DNA of 47,768 bases from Saprospiraceae bacterium (GCA_028279185.1 JANQSS010000049.1:1-47768), one strand, 5' to 3'. Counted from the stretch's first letter, positions 1-9,889 are shown. The notes: generated by a model not told the origin, from the sequence alone. Made by a program: numbers and translations.

Positions 1-1353
1 TCTAAGGGAAACGCTGCCGACCCATTCAAGATATTAGATACCTATGGTAGCGATGCGACACGTTGGTATATGATGACCAATGCCAACCCATGGGACAACT
101 TAAAATTTGATGAAGCGGGGATTGAGGAAGTTAAACGTAAGTTTTTTGGCACATTATATAACACCTATTCATTTTTTGCACTGTATGCGAACATCGATGG
201 TTTTGTCGCCAATGAAGACGAGATTGCTTTGGCTGATAGACAGGAAATTGACCGATGGATTTTGTCTCAATTGCATACATTAATTAAGCAAGTTGACACT
301 GATTTATCAAATTATGAGCCAACATCAGCGGGACGAAAAATTCAACATTTTACAGAATCATACTTAAGCAATTGGTATGTTCGGCTTTGTCGAAGACGTT
401 TTTGGAAAGGTGATTATTCACAAGATAAAATTGCGGCGTACCAGACTTTATATACATGTCTGAAAACGTTGTCTAAATTAATTTCACCCATTTCTCCATT
501 CTTCTCAGATTGGCTTTACCAAAGCTTAAATGGAGTAACCAAAAAAGAGTCACACGAATCGGTCCATTTATCTTCCTTGCCTCAATCCAATGATGATATA
601 ATTGACACGTCTCTTGAGCAGCGCATGCAATATGCACAACGAATATCTTCGCTTGTCTTATCCCTGCGTAAAAAGCATAAACATAGGGTGAGACAGCCCT
701 TGCAAAAAATAATTTTACCGATTATTGATCCAACATTTGAACAGCAGGTCAAGGCTGTCGAATCACTTATTTTATCGGAGGTGAACGTAAAGGAATTAGA
801 AATATTAAGCGCCGATGCTGGTATGTTCAAGAAAAAAGCAAAGCCGAACTTCAAAACCCTTGGACGCAAACTAGGAAAAGATATGCGTGCTGGACAAGCC
901 ATTATTTCCAATCTAGATAATGATACTATAGGACAAGTAGAATCAACCGGATCATACAATTTGGTCATTAATGATCGAACGTATGAATTATCTCTTGAAG
1001 ATTTTGACATAAGCACAGATGAAATTCCTGGATGGGAGGTTGCAAACGATGGCAATCTGACAGTAGCACTAGATACGCAGCTCACCGAGGACTTGCTAGC
1101 TGAAGGGATGGCGCGGGAACTAGTGAATCGGATTCAAAACTTGCGCAAGGAGGCGGGGATGGAAGTGACCGATCGTATTGCTATTACAATCGATGAACAT
1201 GAACATACCAGGAGTGCCATCGACCAGTTCGGTGAATACATAAAAGCGGAAGTGTTGGCTGATACGATCAAGACGTCGTCAGAAGTCGAGAATGGATCAG
1301 AAGTGGAATTGCCGGGGGATGTTGTTGTTAACATATCATTGAATGCTGTCTAA
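1..1353 (+). CDS. ileS: Isoleucyl-tRNA synthetase, C-terminal part (5' end outside window)
   Basis: Class I aminoacyl-tRNA synthetase that charges tRNA-Ile in the cytoplasm. The reading frame is open from base 1 and begins with SKGNAADPF, which is the end of the KMSKS signature plus the residues that normally follow it in IleRS. Next come SDATRWYMM and NPWDNLKF, then the helical anticodon-binding domain with its RRRFWKG motif (typical of IleRS/ValRS) and a C-terminal DUF5915-like extension common in Bacteroidota and eukaryote-type IleRS. 450 residues are visible; the Rossmann catalytic core, HIGH motif and editing domain lie upstream of the window. There is no C-terminal zinc-finger cysteine cluster, which fits the type with the longer C-terminal extension. 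No clear terminator separates it from the next gene 70 bp away. Confidence 0.96.
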   Translation, partial: SKGNAADPFKILDTYGSDATRWYMMTNANPWDNLKFDEAGIEEVKRKFFGTLYNTYSFFALYANIDGFVANEDEIALADRQEIDRWILSQLHTLIKQVDTDLSNYEPTSAGRKIQHFTESYLSNWYVRLCRRRFWKGDYSQDKIAAYQTLYTCLKTLSKLISPISPFFSDWLYQSLNGVTKKESHESVHLSSLPQSNDDIIDTSLEQRMQYAQRISSLVLSLRKKHKHRVRQPLQKIILPIIDPTFEQQVKAVESLILSEVNVKELEILSADAGMFKKKAKPNFKTLGRKLGKDMRAGQAIISNLDNDTIGQVESTGSYNLVINDRTYELSLEDFDISTDEIPGWEVANDGNLTVALDTQLTEDLLAEGMARELVNRIQNLRKEAGMEVTDRIAITIDEHEHTRSAIDQFGEYIKAEVLADTIKTSSEVENGSEVELPGDVVVNISLNAV

Positions 1354-1423
1354 TATCAACGACTTTCAATATTAAATGGACAATACATCGTTGTAAAAAG
1401 ATATTTCAGATAAGTGACATTTT

Positions 1424-2044
1424 ATGTCTGGTACACATAAATCGAATAGCGCCTCTTTAAATCAACGTGGTTTGCTAAAAACTGACTTTGAGAATCAGCA
1501 AATATTCATGGAGTCACTCAGAATGGAGCAAACAAAAGCAATAGAATATGGAATTGAACTTGTGTTTCGTTTTCTTAGAAAAAAATTCGCACAAGCTGAC
1601 GCTGACGGACTAAAAGATATTGCCACTGATACCACGATATTGGCTATTCATAAAATTCAACATGGTCATTATACCCTTCGAGGGAATAAGTTATCAACGT
1701 ATCTTATTACCATAGGCCTAAATCTGTATCGTAATGAATCACGAAAAAGAAAATGGAACTATTCTGAACTCCATGATGGCATGAATCAACTTGAAGATTC
1801 AACAGCAAATTTTTCCAAATCACTGGAATATCGTGAAGTTATAGGAAAACTATTTCATCTCATGCAAACTGACTGTAAAAAACTTTTGCAATTGAGCTAC
1901 TTTGACAATTTATCAGATAAAGAAATATTAGAACGAAAACTACTTCGTCTTAAAAGCATTGGTGCGATAAAAAACAAACGCTATAAGTGCTTAAAAGACC
2001 TTCGAAATCAATATTCATCGGCAGATATTTCCAGTTTTATATGA
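1424..2044 (+). CDS. ECF-type RNA polymerase sigma factor (sigma-70 family)
   Basis: 206-residue alternative sigma factor. Residues about 35-115 fit sigma region 2: an amphipathic helix, then a KLSTYLITIGLNLYRNESRKRK stretch that corresponds to the conserved 'lktYLyrIarNl..d..Rk' segment used for core binding and -10 recognition. Residues about 145-195 fit region 4 (CKKLLQLSYFDNLSDKEI, ending KNKRYKCLKDLR), which resembles the Saprospiraceae group that ends in '.NKRYKCLKKLR'. The -35-binding helix-turn-helix is diverged and I cannot assign a target. Its stop overlaps the start of the next gene (ATGA, 2041-2044), so the two are translationally coupled. The downstream product is a single-pass membrane protein, the usual arrangement for an ECF factor and its membrane regulator. 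A convergent TPR-CHAT gene follows. Confidence 0.85.
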   Translation: MSGTHKSNSASLNQRGLLKTDFENQQIFMESLRMEQTKAIEYGIELVFRFLRKKFAQADADGLKDIATDTTILAIHKIQHGHYTLRGNKLSTYLITIGLNLYRNESRKRKWNYSELHDGMNQLEDSTANFSKSLEYREVIGKLFHLMQTDCKKLLQLSYFDNLSDKEILERKLLRLKSIGAIKNKRYKCLKDLRNQYSSADISSFI

Positions 2045-2859
2045 GAAATTTTGAAGAACATATAGAAGACTTCATACTCGGTCGAGAGATGGATGCTCAA
2101 ATTCGTGCGGCGATCGAACAACGCATTCAGTCAGACAAAAAATTTGCTCGAGAAGTTGAAGAAATACGGCATGTTATTGAAGGCCTTCAATTAAGCGGAC
2201 TAAGTTCTAGAATAAAAAATAAATTAAAAGAAGATTCAACAGCGAAAAAGGATAAACGAGGCGTTAAATCATATGGTTGGTTAATCGCCCTCTGTCTTGT
2301 AGGGGTTCTTTTGATTTGTTATTTTATAACTCGATCGGATGCGCCTTCCAAGAATAATACGCCTCCAGTAGTTCAGGAAAAAATGAATATTGAACCACCT
2401 GGTAAACAAGAAGAGGCTCAACCAGTGCAATCGACTGAGCAAAAAAAACACGTACCCCATACAGACTCCAAAAAACAGAAAGAAGAAAGACAGGAACCTA
2501 GCTCGGATGATCAATCGAACAAAAACGCATCCTATGCTCCAATAGCGTTAAATTATTTTGAAAAGCGACTTCCCCTTACCTCAATATCTCGTGGGGAATC
2601 TGACCAGCAAGTTTCTATTCATGAATCAGCCCTGGAAAAATGTCTGAAGTTGTTCTCGGATCGAAATTTCTCCTCTGCCGAACTATGCCTTAATCAAAAA
2701 TTTGGTAAACGAGAGGAAGATGCTCAATGGTTCAGAGCACTCGTTAAATTAGCACAAGGCGATGGAACGTCAGCCAAACAAAAGGTCAATTTAATTGCCA
2801 ATGACAGGCTGCACATTTATTCGAGACAAGCAACAGCTCTACTACTTGAACTAAAGTGA
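2041..2859 (+). CDS. Single-pass membrane protein, putative anti-sigma factor partner
   Basis: 272 residues from the ATG at 2041. The frame is open back to 1987, but the ATG in the ATGA overlap with the sigma gene is the natural start. An acidic/helical cytoplasmic N-terminus (about residues 1-77, beginning MRNFEEHIEDFILGREM) precedes one transmembrane segment at about 78-98 (YGWLIALCLVGVLLICYFIT). After this come a Pro/Gln/Lys/Glu-rich linker and a helical C-terminal domain at about 195-272 that resembles one or two TPR units (ALEKCLKLFSDRNFSSAELC). The N-terminal region resembles that of many Bacteroidota membrane proteins in which a short cytoplasmic segment binds the ECF sigma factor, but no zinc-binding HxxxCxxC motif is present. 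The anti-sigma role is inferred from operon position and topology. The stop is only 6 bp from the convergent CHAT gene's stop. Confidence 0.75.
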   Translation: MRNFEEHIEDFILGREMDAQIRAAIEQRIQSDKKFAREVEEIRHVIEGLQLSGLSSRIKNKLKEDSTAKKDKRGVKSYGWLIALCLVGVLLICYFITRSDAPSKNNTPPVVQEKMNIEPPGKQEEAQPVQSTEQKKHVPHTDSKKQKEERQEPSSDDQSNKNASYAPIALNYFEKRLPLTSISRGESDQQVSIHESALEKCLKLFSDRNFSSAELCLNQKFGKREEDAQWFRALVKLAQGDGTSAKQKVNLIANDRLHIYSRQATALLLELK

Positions 2860-2865
2860 CCGACA

Positions 2866-5814
2866 TTAATGAATCAGTGCCCATCCCGCCCAATTTTTAG
2901 GATCCGAATACTTTTGCCTCATCAAGGCACGGGTATTTTTCATAGCCTGCGTGGGCGATTTGTATTCCATAAGTTCTTCATAGAATAATATCATAAATTC
3001 CATAGAAGCGCGATCATCGACGTCCCACAGCGCCAATAGGAGTCGTTTGGCCCCGGCTATCTTCAAAGAAGATGCCAGTCCATAAATTCCATCTGGGCCG
3101 ATAGTGACATGTTGCGAACCACTCATATCACGGGCCGATTGGCAAGCGGATAGAACAACTAGATTGGTGCCTGACAAATTCAATTTTTGCACTTCCCTCG
3201 CGGTGAGCAGATTGTCGTTATCTGGAAATAAGGTATGACTTGAGTTCCAATATGACTGACTTCCGGAAAGTAGTACGCCTGAACTTTTCATTGGATCGTT
3301 GACAACTGACGTCCAGAGCACATCCTGCGGGCTTAAATCGAAATCAGAAGAGGTATCCTGATAGCTTGGCAATAAAAATCCATGTGTTGCTATATGAAGC
3401 AACCCAATGGGTTTAGTAGAAATGGACTTCAATAAATTCTCTTCTGTTCCATTGATTCCTGAAAGTATTTTTGCATTGAGACCTTGACCTGTCAATATCG
3501 ATTCAATACTGTTTACTTCATTTAACGTATAGGTCAATTCTGGCCACTGCACATCACCTAATTCATTAAGCGCTCCTCTCAATTCAGAGTCCGTCCCATC
3601 AGTTTCCTCATCAATTGTATCTGTCGAATTAGAAGAATAGTTTAGCCCACCTAGTAAAAGGGCATTTTCCAGAGACGATGGATTTAATTCTCTTTCTACT
3701 GCGTTAAAATCTTGCCAGGACATATGGAAGTACATCAGGTTTGAAATACCGGCCTCTTCCGCCATACTTGCCATGGGTAGTTTTTGTAATGACGCGGAAT
3801 AACACAAGTGAATGTCTACTCCCCTTTTAATATAGGGGCGTATTCGTCCCCAAAGATCCTTTCCCCAATCAAACACGGTTGTCAAATTTTGTCCCTTGTT
3901 CACCGACTGAATCATTTTCTTGGACATAGATTTTACCAGAACTGATTTGGGATATTCCATGTCTTTGGATAAAATATGAACGGCAAGGCGAATCGAATCC
4001 CTGTGATCTTCTACAGGTATTTCAACCCAATCAACAATTAGTTGATGTGCGGTCATGACCTGTTGAAGCTCCTTCCAATTATCGAATTTAAGACTTTGAG
4101 TGAAATATTGGGATGCACTATCATTTCTGAAAGACGCATTAAATGCGTCGTACTTATTCAATACGCTACCCAGTTTCGGTTCTTCCCTACCTATTGAATT
4201 TAACCAATCCGAATTTTTCCGACCGGCCTTCAATTTTTTTTGATTACTCAACACTAATCCTTTCATTAAAATATTCTGATTGAAAGCCGATTCCAATAGT
4301 TCTTTATCGTTTAAAGAAAATGCCGCATCATTAAAATCACTCAATAAATCAGAATAAGCTTGCAAAGCTGTTCTTTGTTCTGGCGGACTGAGTCCACCAT
4401 ACTCGCGTTTGAAATGAGCTAGCAATTCTTTATGTGCCTTTGCAAACAATTCAATGACTTCACCGCGTTTTATATTTTTTTGTTGTGCATGAGCAAGCAT
4501 GAATTGACCTTCTATATGAGCAAGATTAAGCGTCATTTCCGATTTTTGGATATAATCCAAACAATTATCAAACGACACCGCAGCCATGGCATAATTTCCT
4601 TGCAACATTAATAATTCGCCTTTCAACCGATAAAAGGCGATCCAATCTTTAGAGATCATATCATGCGAATCCATTAGTATTTGAATACTATCCAATTGTC
4701 GCAAGGCGCCCATCACATTTTCCGAATTCTTCAAAAAATGCGCCTTAATAATATTAATTCCGACTAAATGTCTGTGGTCAAGCGGAATTTCAGTCATCAC
4801 TTTTGACTTACATTTTTCTATTGTTGAAAGAGCCAGATCAAAATGGCCTAACTGGTTATAGGCCGCCGCCAGGTTTCTGTAGATCATGGATTCTTTAACA
4901 AAAGGACGCAAAGAAGTAGTTTTAAGGGTGTGCAAACTTTCCTTGTAATAGGCAATGGCCAATCGATAATTACCCAACCGAGCATTCATAAATCCAATAT
5001 TATTCAATAACCCACTTTCAATACGTCTGGCTATAGATGGGCCTCTTCTTATGGTTCGGAGTGCTTCTTCAAAATGGGCGATGGCGAGTGCATATGCTCC
5101 CATGAGTTCGTAAATCGTGCCTTGATTATTATTCAATTTAGCCCAATCCTGGGTTTTTGGTAATTTTGCCTTTTCAAAAACTTCTTCTGCCTTTTCCAAA
5201 CAAGCTAGCGCAAGCAAAAGATCACCTTTAATTTCATATGCCTTCCCCAGGGCATAATTCAGGTGAATTTCAGATTTTGGATTCATGGAAGCATATCTGC
5301 TAAAAACATTACGAATTCTTTGAATAGTTGTATCAATTTTATGCAATTGCCCACATGCTAAAAGAGCGTTGATATGCGCATAACTTGAACTTGCATGAAA
5401 ATACTCGCTACCACGAAAAGTAGGATTTAGTTTAAACATCTGCTCACACCAATAAATGCAGTCTTCATTCAACGACTGATTGCATCGAAATCGCTGAAGA
5501 AAACAGGTCAATTCCACTTGACGGCGATAGGGAATTGATTGATTTTTAAAATCCTCAAGTACCCATTCATATACTTGATCTATTCGCTCGGCATCATTCG
5601 CCAAGACAATAATCATACCCAAACCAAAAATCAAGTCATCTGATATCAAGTACTGATAAACAGCTGAATCAGTTTTCAACACTTTATCTATTTCGACTTT
5701 AACTCGCTCCGGAGGCATCCCTCTAATATGCCGCAACTGCTCATTGACTGACTCATTTTGTGCATTTGAATAAAGTCCGACAAGGCTGAAAAGAACTAAG
5801 AAATGAAGCCTCAT
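2866..5814 (-). CDS. Exported TPR-CHAT protein (caspase-like peptidase family)
   Basis: CHAT domains are caspase/separase-fold cysteine peptidases that often sit behind TPR arrays. From the ATG at 5814 the protein has 982 residues and starts with a clear signal peptide (MRLHFLVLFSLVGLYSNAQ). ATGs at 5832 and 5838 are alternatives; the frame is open to 5880. TPR-like units occupy about residues 180-480 (for example NNQGTIYELMGAYALAIAHF and LLNNIGFMNARLGNYRLAIA). The CHAT domain fills about residues 670-982 and keeps both catalytic residues: His811 in LLHIATHGF and Cys891 in VVLSACQSA. The C-terminus (GWALIH) is typical of the family. It converges on the sigma/membrane-protein pair. The signal peptide places the protease in the periplasm or outside the cell, so it could meet the extracytoplasmic part of the membrane partner. 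Substrate unknown. Confidence 0.9.
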   Translation of the reverse strand: MRLHFLVLFSLVGLYSNAQNESVNEQLRHIRGMPPERVKVEIDKVLKTDSAVYQYLISDDLIFGLGMIIVLANDAERIDQVYEWVLEDFKNQSIPYRRQVELTCFLQRFRCNQSLNEDCIYWCEQMFKLNPTFRGSEYFHASSSYAHINALLACGQLHKIDTTIQRIRNVFSRYASMNPKSEIHLNYALGKAYEIKGDLLLALACLEKAEEVFEKAKLPKTQDWAKLNNNQGTIYELMGAYALAIAHFEEALRTIRRGPSIARRIESGLLNNIGFMNARLGNYRLAIAYYKESLHTLKTTSLRPFVKESMIYRNLAAAYNQLGHFDLALSTIEKCKSKVMTEIPLDHRHLVGINIIKAHFLKNSENVMGALRQLDSIQILMDSHDMISKDWIAFYRLKGELLMLQGNYAMAAVSFDNCLDYIQKSEMTLNLAHIEGQFMLAHAQQKNIKRGEVIELFAKAHKELLAHFKREYGGLSPPEQRTALQAYSDLLSDFNDAAFSLNDKELLESAFNQNILMKGLVLSNQKKLKAGRKNSDWLNSIGREEPKLGSVLNKYDAFNASFRNDSASQYFTQSLKFDNWKELQQVMTAHQLIVDWVEIPVEDHRDSIRLAVHILSKDMEYPKSVLVKSMSKKMIQSVNKGQNLTTVFDWGKDLWGRIRPYIKRGVDIHLCYSASLQKLPMASMAEEAGISNLMYFHMSWQDFNAVERELNPSSLENALLLGGLNYSSNSTDTIDEETDGTDSELRGALNELGDVQWPELTYTLNEVNSIESILTGQGLNAKILSGINGTEENLLKSISTKPIGLLHIATHGFLLPSYQDTSSDFDLSPQDVLWTSVVNDPMKSSGVLLSGSQSYWNSSHTLFPDNDNLLTAREVQKLNLSGTNLVVLSACQSARDMSGSQHVTIGPDGIYGLASSLKIAGAKRLLLALWDVDDRASMEFMILFYEELMEYKSPTQAMKNTRALMRQKYSDPKNWAGWALIH

Positions 5815-5925
5815 ATTAATCTTTTTTACCATGACCATTAAATTGATTCTACAAAAATGTGTTGTTTGGAGTGACGTCATGCCTCAACTTGACATAAATC
5901 CTATTAGAAATCCAAATTAACAATC

Positions 5926-8235
5926 ATGCTCGTAATAAAAATACGAAAGATCACAGTTTTACTAATCTGTATATCGTTTTTAGGTGTCGATTTTCAAGCA
6001 ATAGCTCAAACAGACCCAGGCGATCTCGATGATCTTAAGATCTTGAACAGAAACGAAGGAAATTTGTCTTTTGGAGGCGCTGTTTCAATTTACCAGAATC
6101 ATCACGCAGCAGTTTCAGCACCGTTTGAAGATCGCGTTCACATTTTTACGCAAGATTCCTTGTCCTTTCCATGGCGGGTACGTCATACATTCTATCCGGA
6201 CTCTTTTTCTGGTTTATTTGGTTGGTCGTTAGCCATGTCTGCGGATTTTTTAATTATTGGTGATTGGTTTGACGATGAACTTTACACAAGTGCTGGGGCG
6301 GCGCATGTTTATCAAAAAAAACCTGATGGGGGGTGGTATTTTTTGCAAAAGCTGCTGCCTACCTCGGTTGACTCCGCACTGTATTTTGGAAGTACATTGG
6401 AGATTCAGGGAAATATTCTAGCCATTACCAATGGAAAAAGCGAGTCCTTTAATAAACCCGGTGGGTTGCATGTATTTGAATTCAATGGTGTCGAATTTGA
6501 ATTAGTTGATACCATTAGCGGCCATATTAATGGCCTCAATCCTCCTGTAGATCTCGATGGTGATCGCATCGTCGTAGGTGACGAATTCGACAGTTCGATT
6601 ACTTCTTCAAATGGTAAAGTCATTGTTTATGAACGTACCAATGGATCGTGGAATTTTTCAACATATATTTTTCCAAGTTCCCCGATGCCATTTACAAATT
6701 TCGGTGGAAGTGTCACAATCGAGGGTGATCGAATTATCGCTGGTGCTCATGGTTCAAACAAAGCATTTCATTACAAAAATATTGGCGGTACGTGGGCCCA
6801 AATTCAAGAACTAATACCCAGCATAGCCGGTACGTTTGCCGAAGATATGGACATGCAGGCCGACTCATTATGGATTACCGGCTCTACCAGAGGATTTCTA
6901 TTTGTTTTGCAGGCCGACACTTTTATCGAAAAATGGAATACGACCGAAATTAGAAATTCGATAGCCTATAAAGGCACAAGTGTCGTGACCAATGCATTTA
7001 GCGGACAGGTATTAACAAGGACAGCAAGCTCTTATTCGATTTCAAATGTATCGGACGATGACGACGACTACTGTGATCCGTTGGTGTATTGCAACTATGG
7101 AGATGATGTAGCTATATCTGACGAAACCTTTGTTGTTGGCAGCGAAAATGCCGTGTGGGTGTATGAAAAAGTGGATACAGGTTGGATAGAAAAATCACTA
7201 CTGCACGGTGACGGTCAAGTATTGGCAATGCAAGATGATCGAATATTCTATAAATACTTTTCCAACGAAATATTAATTACCGAACGCCGGGGTGAAACAT
7301 GGAAAATAATTCAATCCATTTCACCTCCGGAAAGTAGTGGAACGGGCTTCGCTAGTGCCATGGCTGCGGACAACAATTACCTCATCGTTGGCGAATTTAA
7401 CGCTGACACGGCAGGGGCACAATCCGGGGTAGTTTACGTGTATAAACGTACATCTTCCACTTACACATTTGATCAACTACTTCTTCCCAATGTTCCAGGT
7501 GGTTTTTTTGGTCAAAGTGTCGACATTAACAATAATAAAATAATTGTAGGCGCTGATTTTGACAATAATCAAGGTGCTGCGTACATCTATGAGTTAATTG
7601 GCAACAATTGGGTCCTAGATGAAAAAATAGTGGCCCCTGACGGCCAGAACAGTGATCTGTTTGGACGATCTGTGGCTATTGGACAATCTTTCGCTGCAAT
7701 AGGCGCAACAGGAGTCGACGACGGTGGATTCAATTCAGAAGGGGCAACGTATATATTCCAACAAACTCCGGGTTGGACGTTTAGCGAAAAATTGGCGAAT
7801 GAAAGTCCTGCCAGTTTCGATTTTTGTGGTGCATCTGTTTCTTTATCATACAACAACTTAATGGTAAGCTGTCCCGGTGCAATTGGCGAAGGCGTATTCC
7901 TATACAAGAATATAGGTGGTATCTTCCAAAAAGTGGATAGTTTTTTGAGCTTTAATGATAATATTCAGGAAGTTTATGTGAAAAATGAAAATTTCGCAAT
8001 TGGCGGCCCTGAAGAGGCAAGTATTGGTCAAACCACTACCGATTGCTATGGACATTTACTGCTTGATTTTTTCATCACCCCTGGATTGTACTTCGCCGAA
8101 AATAAAATTACTGCTACTGGATTTGTCCTACCCGGTTCTGTAACGCTCTCCGCTGAAGACGAAATTATTATGCATCATCCTTTCGAAGTTGGCATGAACG
8201 CCGAATTGGAAACGGATAATGGCGGTTGTCCATAA
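5926..8235 (+). CDS. Secreted FG-GAP repeat beta-propeller protein with C-terminal coathanger-type module
   Basis: 769 residues with an N-terminal signal peptide (ending DFQAIAQ). The body is built of FG-GAP-type repeats, with recurring FGxSVxIxxDxIxxGA units such as FGGSVTIEGDRIIAGAHG, FGQSVDINNNKIIVGADF and FGRSVAIGQSFAAIGATG. These are known to fold as integrin-like beta-propellers in surface proteins. The last ~60 residues (GSVTLSAEDEIIMHH, then PFEVGMNAELE) resemble the small C-terminal beta module often annotated as '3-coathanger stack' in Bacteroidota secreted proteins; related tails occur at the ends of the genes at 8258 and 25309. There is no classical T9SS type A tail. It lies 22 bp before the next gene on the same strand, so the two are probably co-transcribed. 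It is divergent from the CHAT gene with a 111-bp shared intergenic region. Ligand unknown. Confidence 0.85.
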   Translation: MLVIKIRKITVLLICISFLGVDFQAIAQTDPGDLDDLKILNRNEGNLSFGGAVSIYQNHHAAVSAPFEDRVHIFTQDSLSFPWRVRHTFYPDSFSGLFGWSLAMSADFLIIGDWFDDELYTSAGAAHVYQKKPDGGWYFLQKLLPTSVDSALYFGSTLEIQGNILAITNGKSESFNKPGGLHVFEFNGVEFELVDTISGHINGLNPPVDLDGDRIVVGDEFDSSITSSNGKVIVYERTNGSWNFSTYIFPSSPMPFTNFGGSVTIEGDRIIAGAHGSNKAFHYKNIGGTWAQIQELIPSIAGTFAEDMDMQADSLWITGSTRGFLFVLQADTFIEKWNTTEIRNSIAYKGTSVVTNAFSGQVLTRTASSYSISNVSDDDDDYCDPLVYCNYGDDVAISDETFVVGSENAVWVYEKVDTGWIEKSLLHGDGQVLAMQDDRIFYKYFSNEILITERRGETWKIIQSISPPESSGTGFASAMAADNNYLIVGEFNADTAGAQSGVVYVYKRTSSTYTFDQLLLPNVPGGFFGQSVDINNNKIIVGADFDNNQGAAYIYELIGNNWVLDEKIVAPDGQNSDLFGRSVAIGQSFAAIGATGVDDGGFNSEGATYIFQQTPGWTFSEKLANESPASFDFCGASVSLSYNNLMVSCPGAIGEGVFLYKNIGGIFQKVDSFLSFNDNIQEVYVKNENFAIGGPEEASIGQTTTDCYGHLLLDFFITPGLYFAENKITATGFVLPGSVTLSAEDEIIMHHPFEVGMNAELETDNGGCP

Positions 8236-8257
8236 TTATTAAATAAATAAAATTGAC

Positions 8258-9889
8258 ATGATATTTCAAACAAGACTTAAAATTTTTCGGTCACTTTCAA
8301 CTAGGAGATTTCTTGCATTTCTGTTAATGATGATGTGGGCTTTTTCTTCCATGGCCTATGACAAGGTTTGGCAAGGGGGGCCATTAAGCCAATGGGACAA
8401 TCCAGATAATTGGAATCCAATTGGTGTTCCAACCCAATCTCAATCTGTATTGATACCAAATGCCGCTGTAGAAGGGCCTATAATTGGACTGTTAGACACG
8501 GCATATGCCGATGCCATCCACATCGAAAACCAACAATCACTCCTGGTCAACGGAGTTTTCGTCGTAGGTCTGACGAATAATTCAGGAAGTATAACGATAC
8601 TAGGCACCATGACGGTGCATGGAAAGATATTTTCAGGTGTTCTTAGTAATATTTCTATAACTGTCGATGATGGCCCCAGCAGTTTATTATATTGTTCGGG
8701 TGAACTTACAGATGTCTTTATTGCTATCAATGATAACGCAAGATTCGAAAATGAAGGCCTTGTTCAAGACGGAGTAATAAACACCGCGGGAGAGGGAGTA
8801 TTTGTCAATTTTCCAACCGGAACAATTACTGATGTTGAATTAACCGGAAGTCATGGACAGGGTGGTCTCATGGTCAATGAAGGCACTATGACATCCGTAC
8901 ATTTGGTAAACGTGGATACATTTCTTAATACGACAAATGGCACAGTTGAAATTATCGGAGGTTTTGCTAACATGAAAAAATTTACAAACCACGGTCAAGT
9001 CGACATTGAATCCAATTGGTCATCAGACTGTGACGCGATGGTTAACGATGGACAAATTCATGCGAACGCTGGGTGGACGATAAGAGGGGCGACATATTTT
9101 AACAATAATATTGTTGGCGTTATAAATATAAATGAACCGGCGGGAAAGTTGCAATTACTAAATAATGGAAGTGATTTTCCAACCATGCAAAATAGCGGAA
9201 CACTGAATTTTAACAATTCAATTTTTAATCAAATTACAGGGTGTGGTGGATGCGCCACGCATCAACTTTTTAATATGCCTTTGGGAAGCATAAACGGAAT
9301 AGGTGAAATTAGCGCTGATCATATTAATTTTAATGGTATCGTCTCAATCGGATATTCAGATTCTATTGGCATATTAGAATTATCATCATATTCTTCCATA
9401 CCACCAACCATAGGACCTGGTCATAAATTGCTTTTCGAAATTGCCGGTCAAGCTGGTGGTGGACAAGCACAAGGACACGATTCTTTGAAATTAACAAATC
9501 ATCCCAGGGGAATTGGAGGCACATTAGAAATACGTCTTTTAAACGGATTTTATCCTGAAGAAAATGATAGCTTTCATATTATCTCCAGCATTGCTCCTAT
9601 TGTTGATTCATTCGAGTCTGTAATAGCACCCGACCTAGACACCTTGGGATGGCAAGTGGTCCATACCGACAACGGCATTTATGTTAAAGTAGTCGATAAC
9701 AGACCTTTGATACTTTATGTATCCGACGTACCAACCAACGGTGGGATATTCACTGCTCTGCAAACAATAAATTCAGACGCCACTATACCCAACACAGCAC
9801 AGGTTATTTTTAGAGCAGGACAGGAGGTCAATTTACTTCCAAGTTTTCAGACAAATTTGGGAGCAACACTTGACATTAAAATAGAATAG
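8258..9889 (+). CDS. Secreted repetitive beta-structure protein with C-terminal coathanger-type module
   Basis: 543 residues with a signal peptide (hydrophobic run FLAFLLMMMWAFSSMA). The mature N-terminus has a VWQGGPLSQWDNPDNWNPIG motif, the 'xWdNpxNWxPxgVP' opening typical of autotransporter-like and beta-helix surface proteins. Irregular short repeats rich in Gly, Asn, Thr and Val follow (NNSGSITILGTMTVHGKIFS, NEGTMTSVHLVNVD), consistent with a right-handed beta-helix. The tail (VIFRAGQEVNLLPSFQTNLG, ATLDIKIE) is the same kind of small beta module as in the preceding gene. Only 22 bp separate it from that gene, so the pair probably forms an operon of surface or matrix proteins. No enzymatic motif is visible. 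Function unknown; adhesion or extracellular matrix is a reasonable guess only. Confidence 0.8.
   Translation: MIFQTRLKIFRSLSTRRFLAFLLMMMWAFSSMAYDKVWQGGPLSQWDNPDNWNPIGVPTQSQSVLIPNAAVEGPIIGLLDTAYADAIHIENQQSLLVNGVFVVGLTNNSGSITILGTMTVHGKIFSGVLSNISITVDDGPSSLLYCSGELTDVFIAINDNARFENEGLVQDGVINTAGEGVFVNFPTGTITDVELTGSHGQGGLMVNEGTMTSVHLVNVDTFLNTTNGTVEIIGGFANMKKFTNHGQVDIESNWSSDCDAMVNDGQIHANAGWTIRGATYFNNNIVGVININEPAGKLQLLNNGSDFPTMQNSGTLNFNNSIFNQITGCGGCATHQLFNMPLGSINGIGEISADHINFNGIVSIGYSDSIGILELSSYSSIPPTIGPGHKLLFEIAGQAGGGQAQGHDSLKLTNHPRGIGGTLEIRLLNGFYPEENDSFHIISSIAPIVDSFESVIAPDLDTLGWQVVHTDNGIYVKVVDNRPLILYVSDVPTNGGIFTALQTINSDATIPNTAQVIFRAGQEVNLLPSFQTNLGATLDIKIE

Noticed and set aside
1987-2040. Upstream extension of the anti-sigma-like frame into the sigma gene
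   Set aside because: The first residues are just the alternate frame of the sigma gene's end; the ATG at 2041 gives a standard ATGA coupling.
1424-5814. Type III-E CRISPR (Craspase) locus suggested by TPR-CHAT plus sigma factor
   Set aside because: No CRISPR repeats, gRAMP effector or Csx30/Csx31-like genes in the window, and the CHAT protein has a signal peptide; only the sigma/protease analogy is kept.
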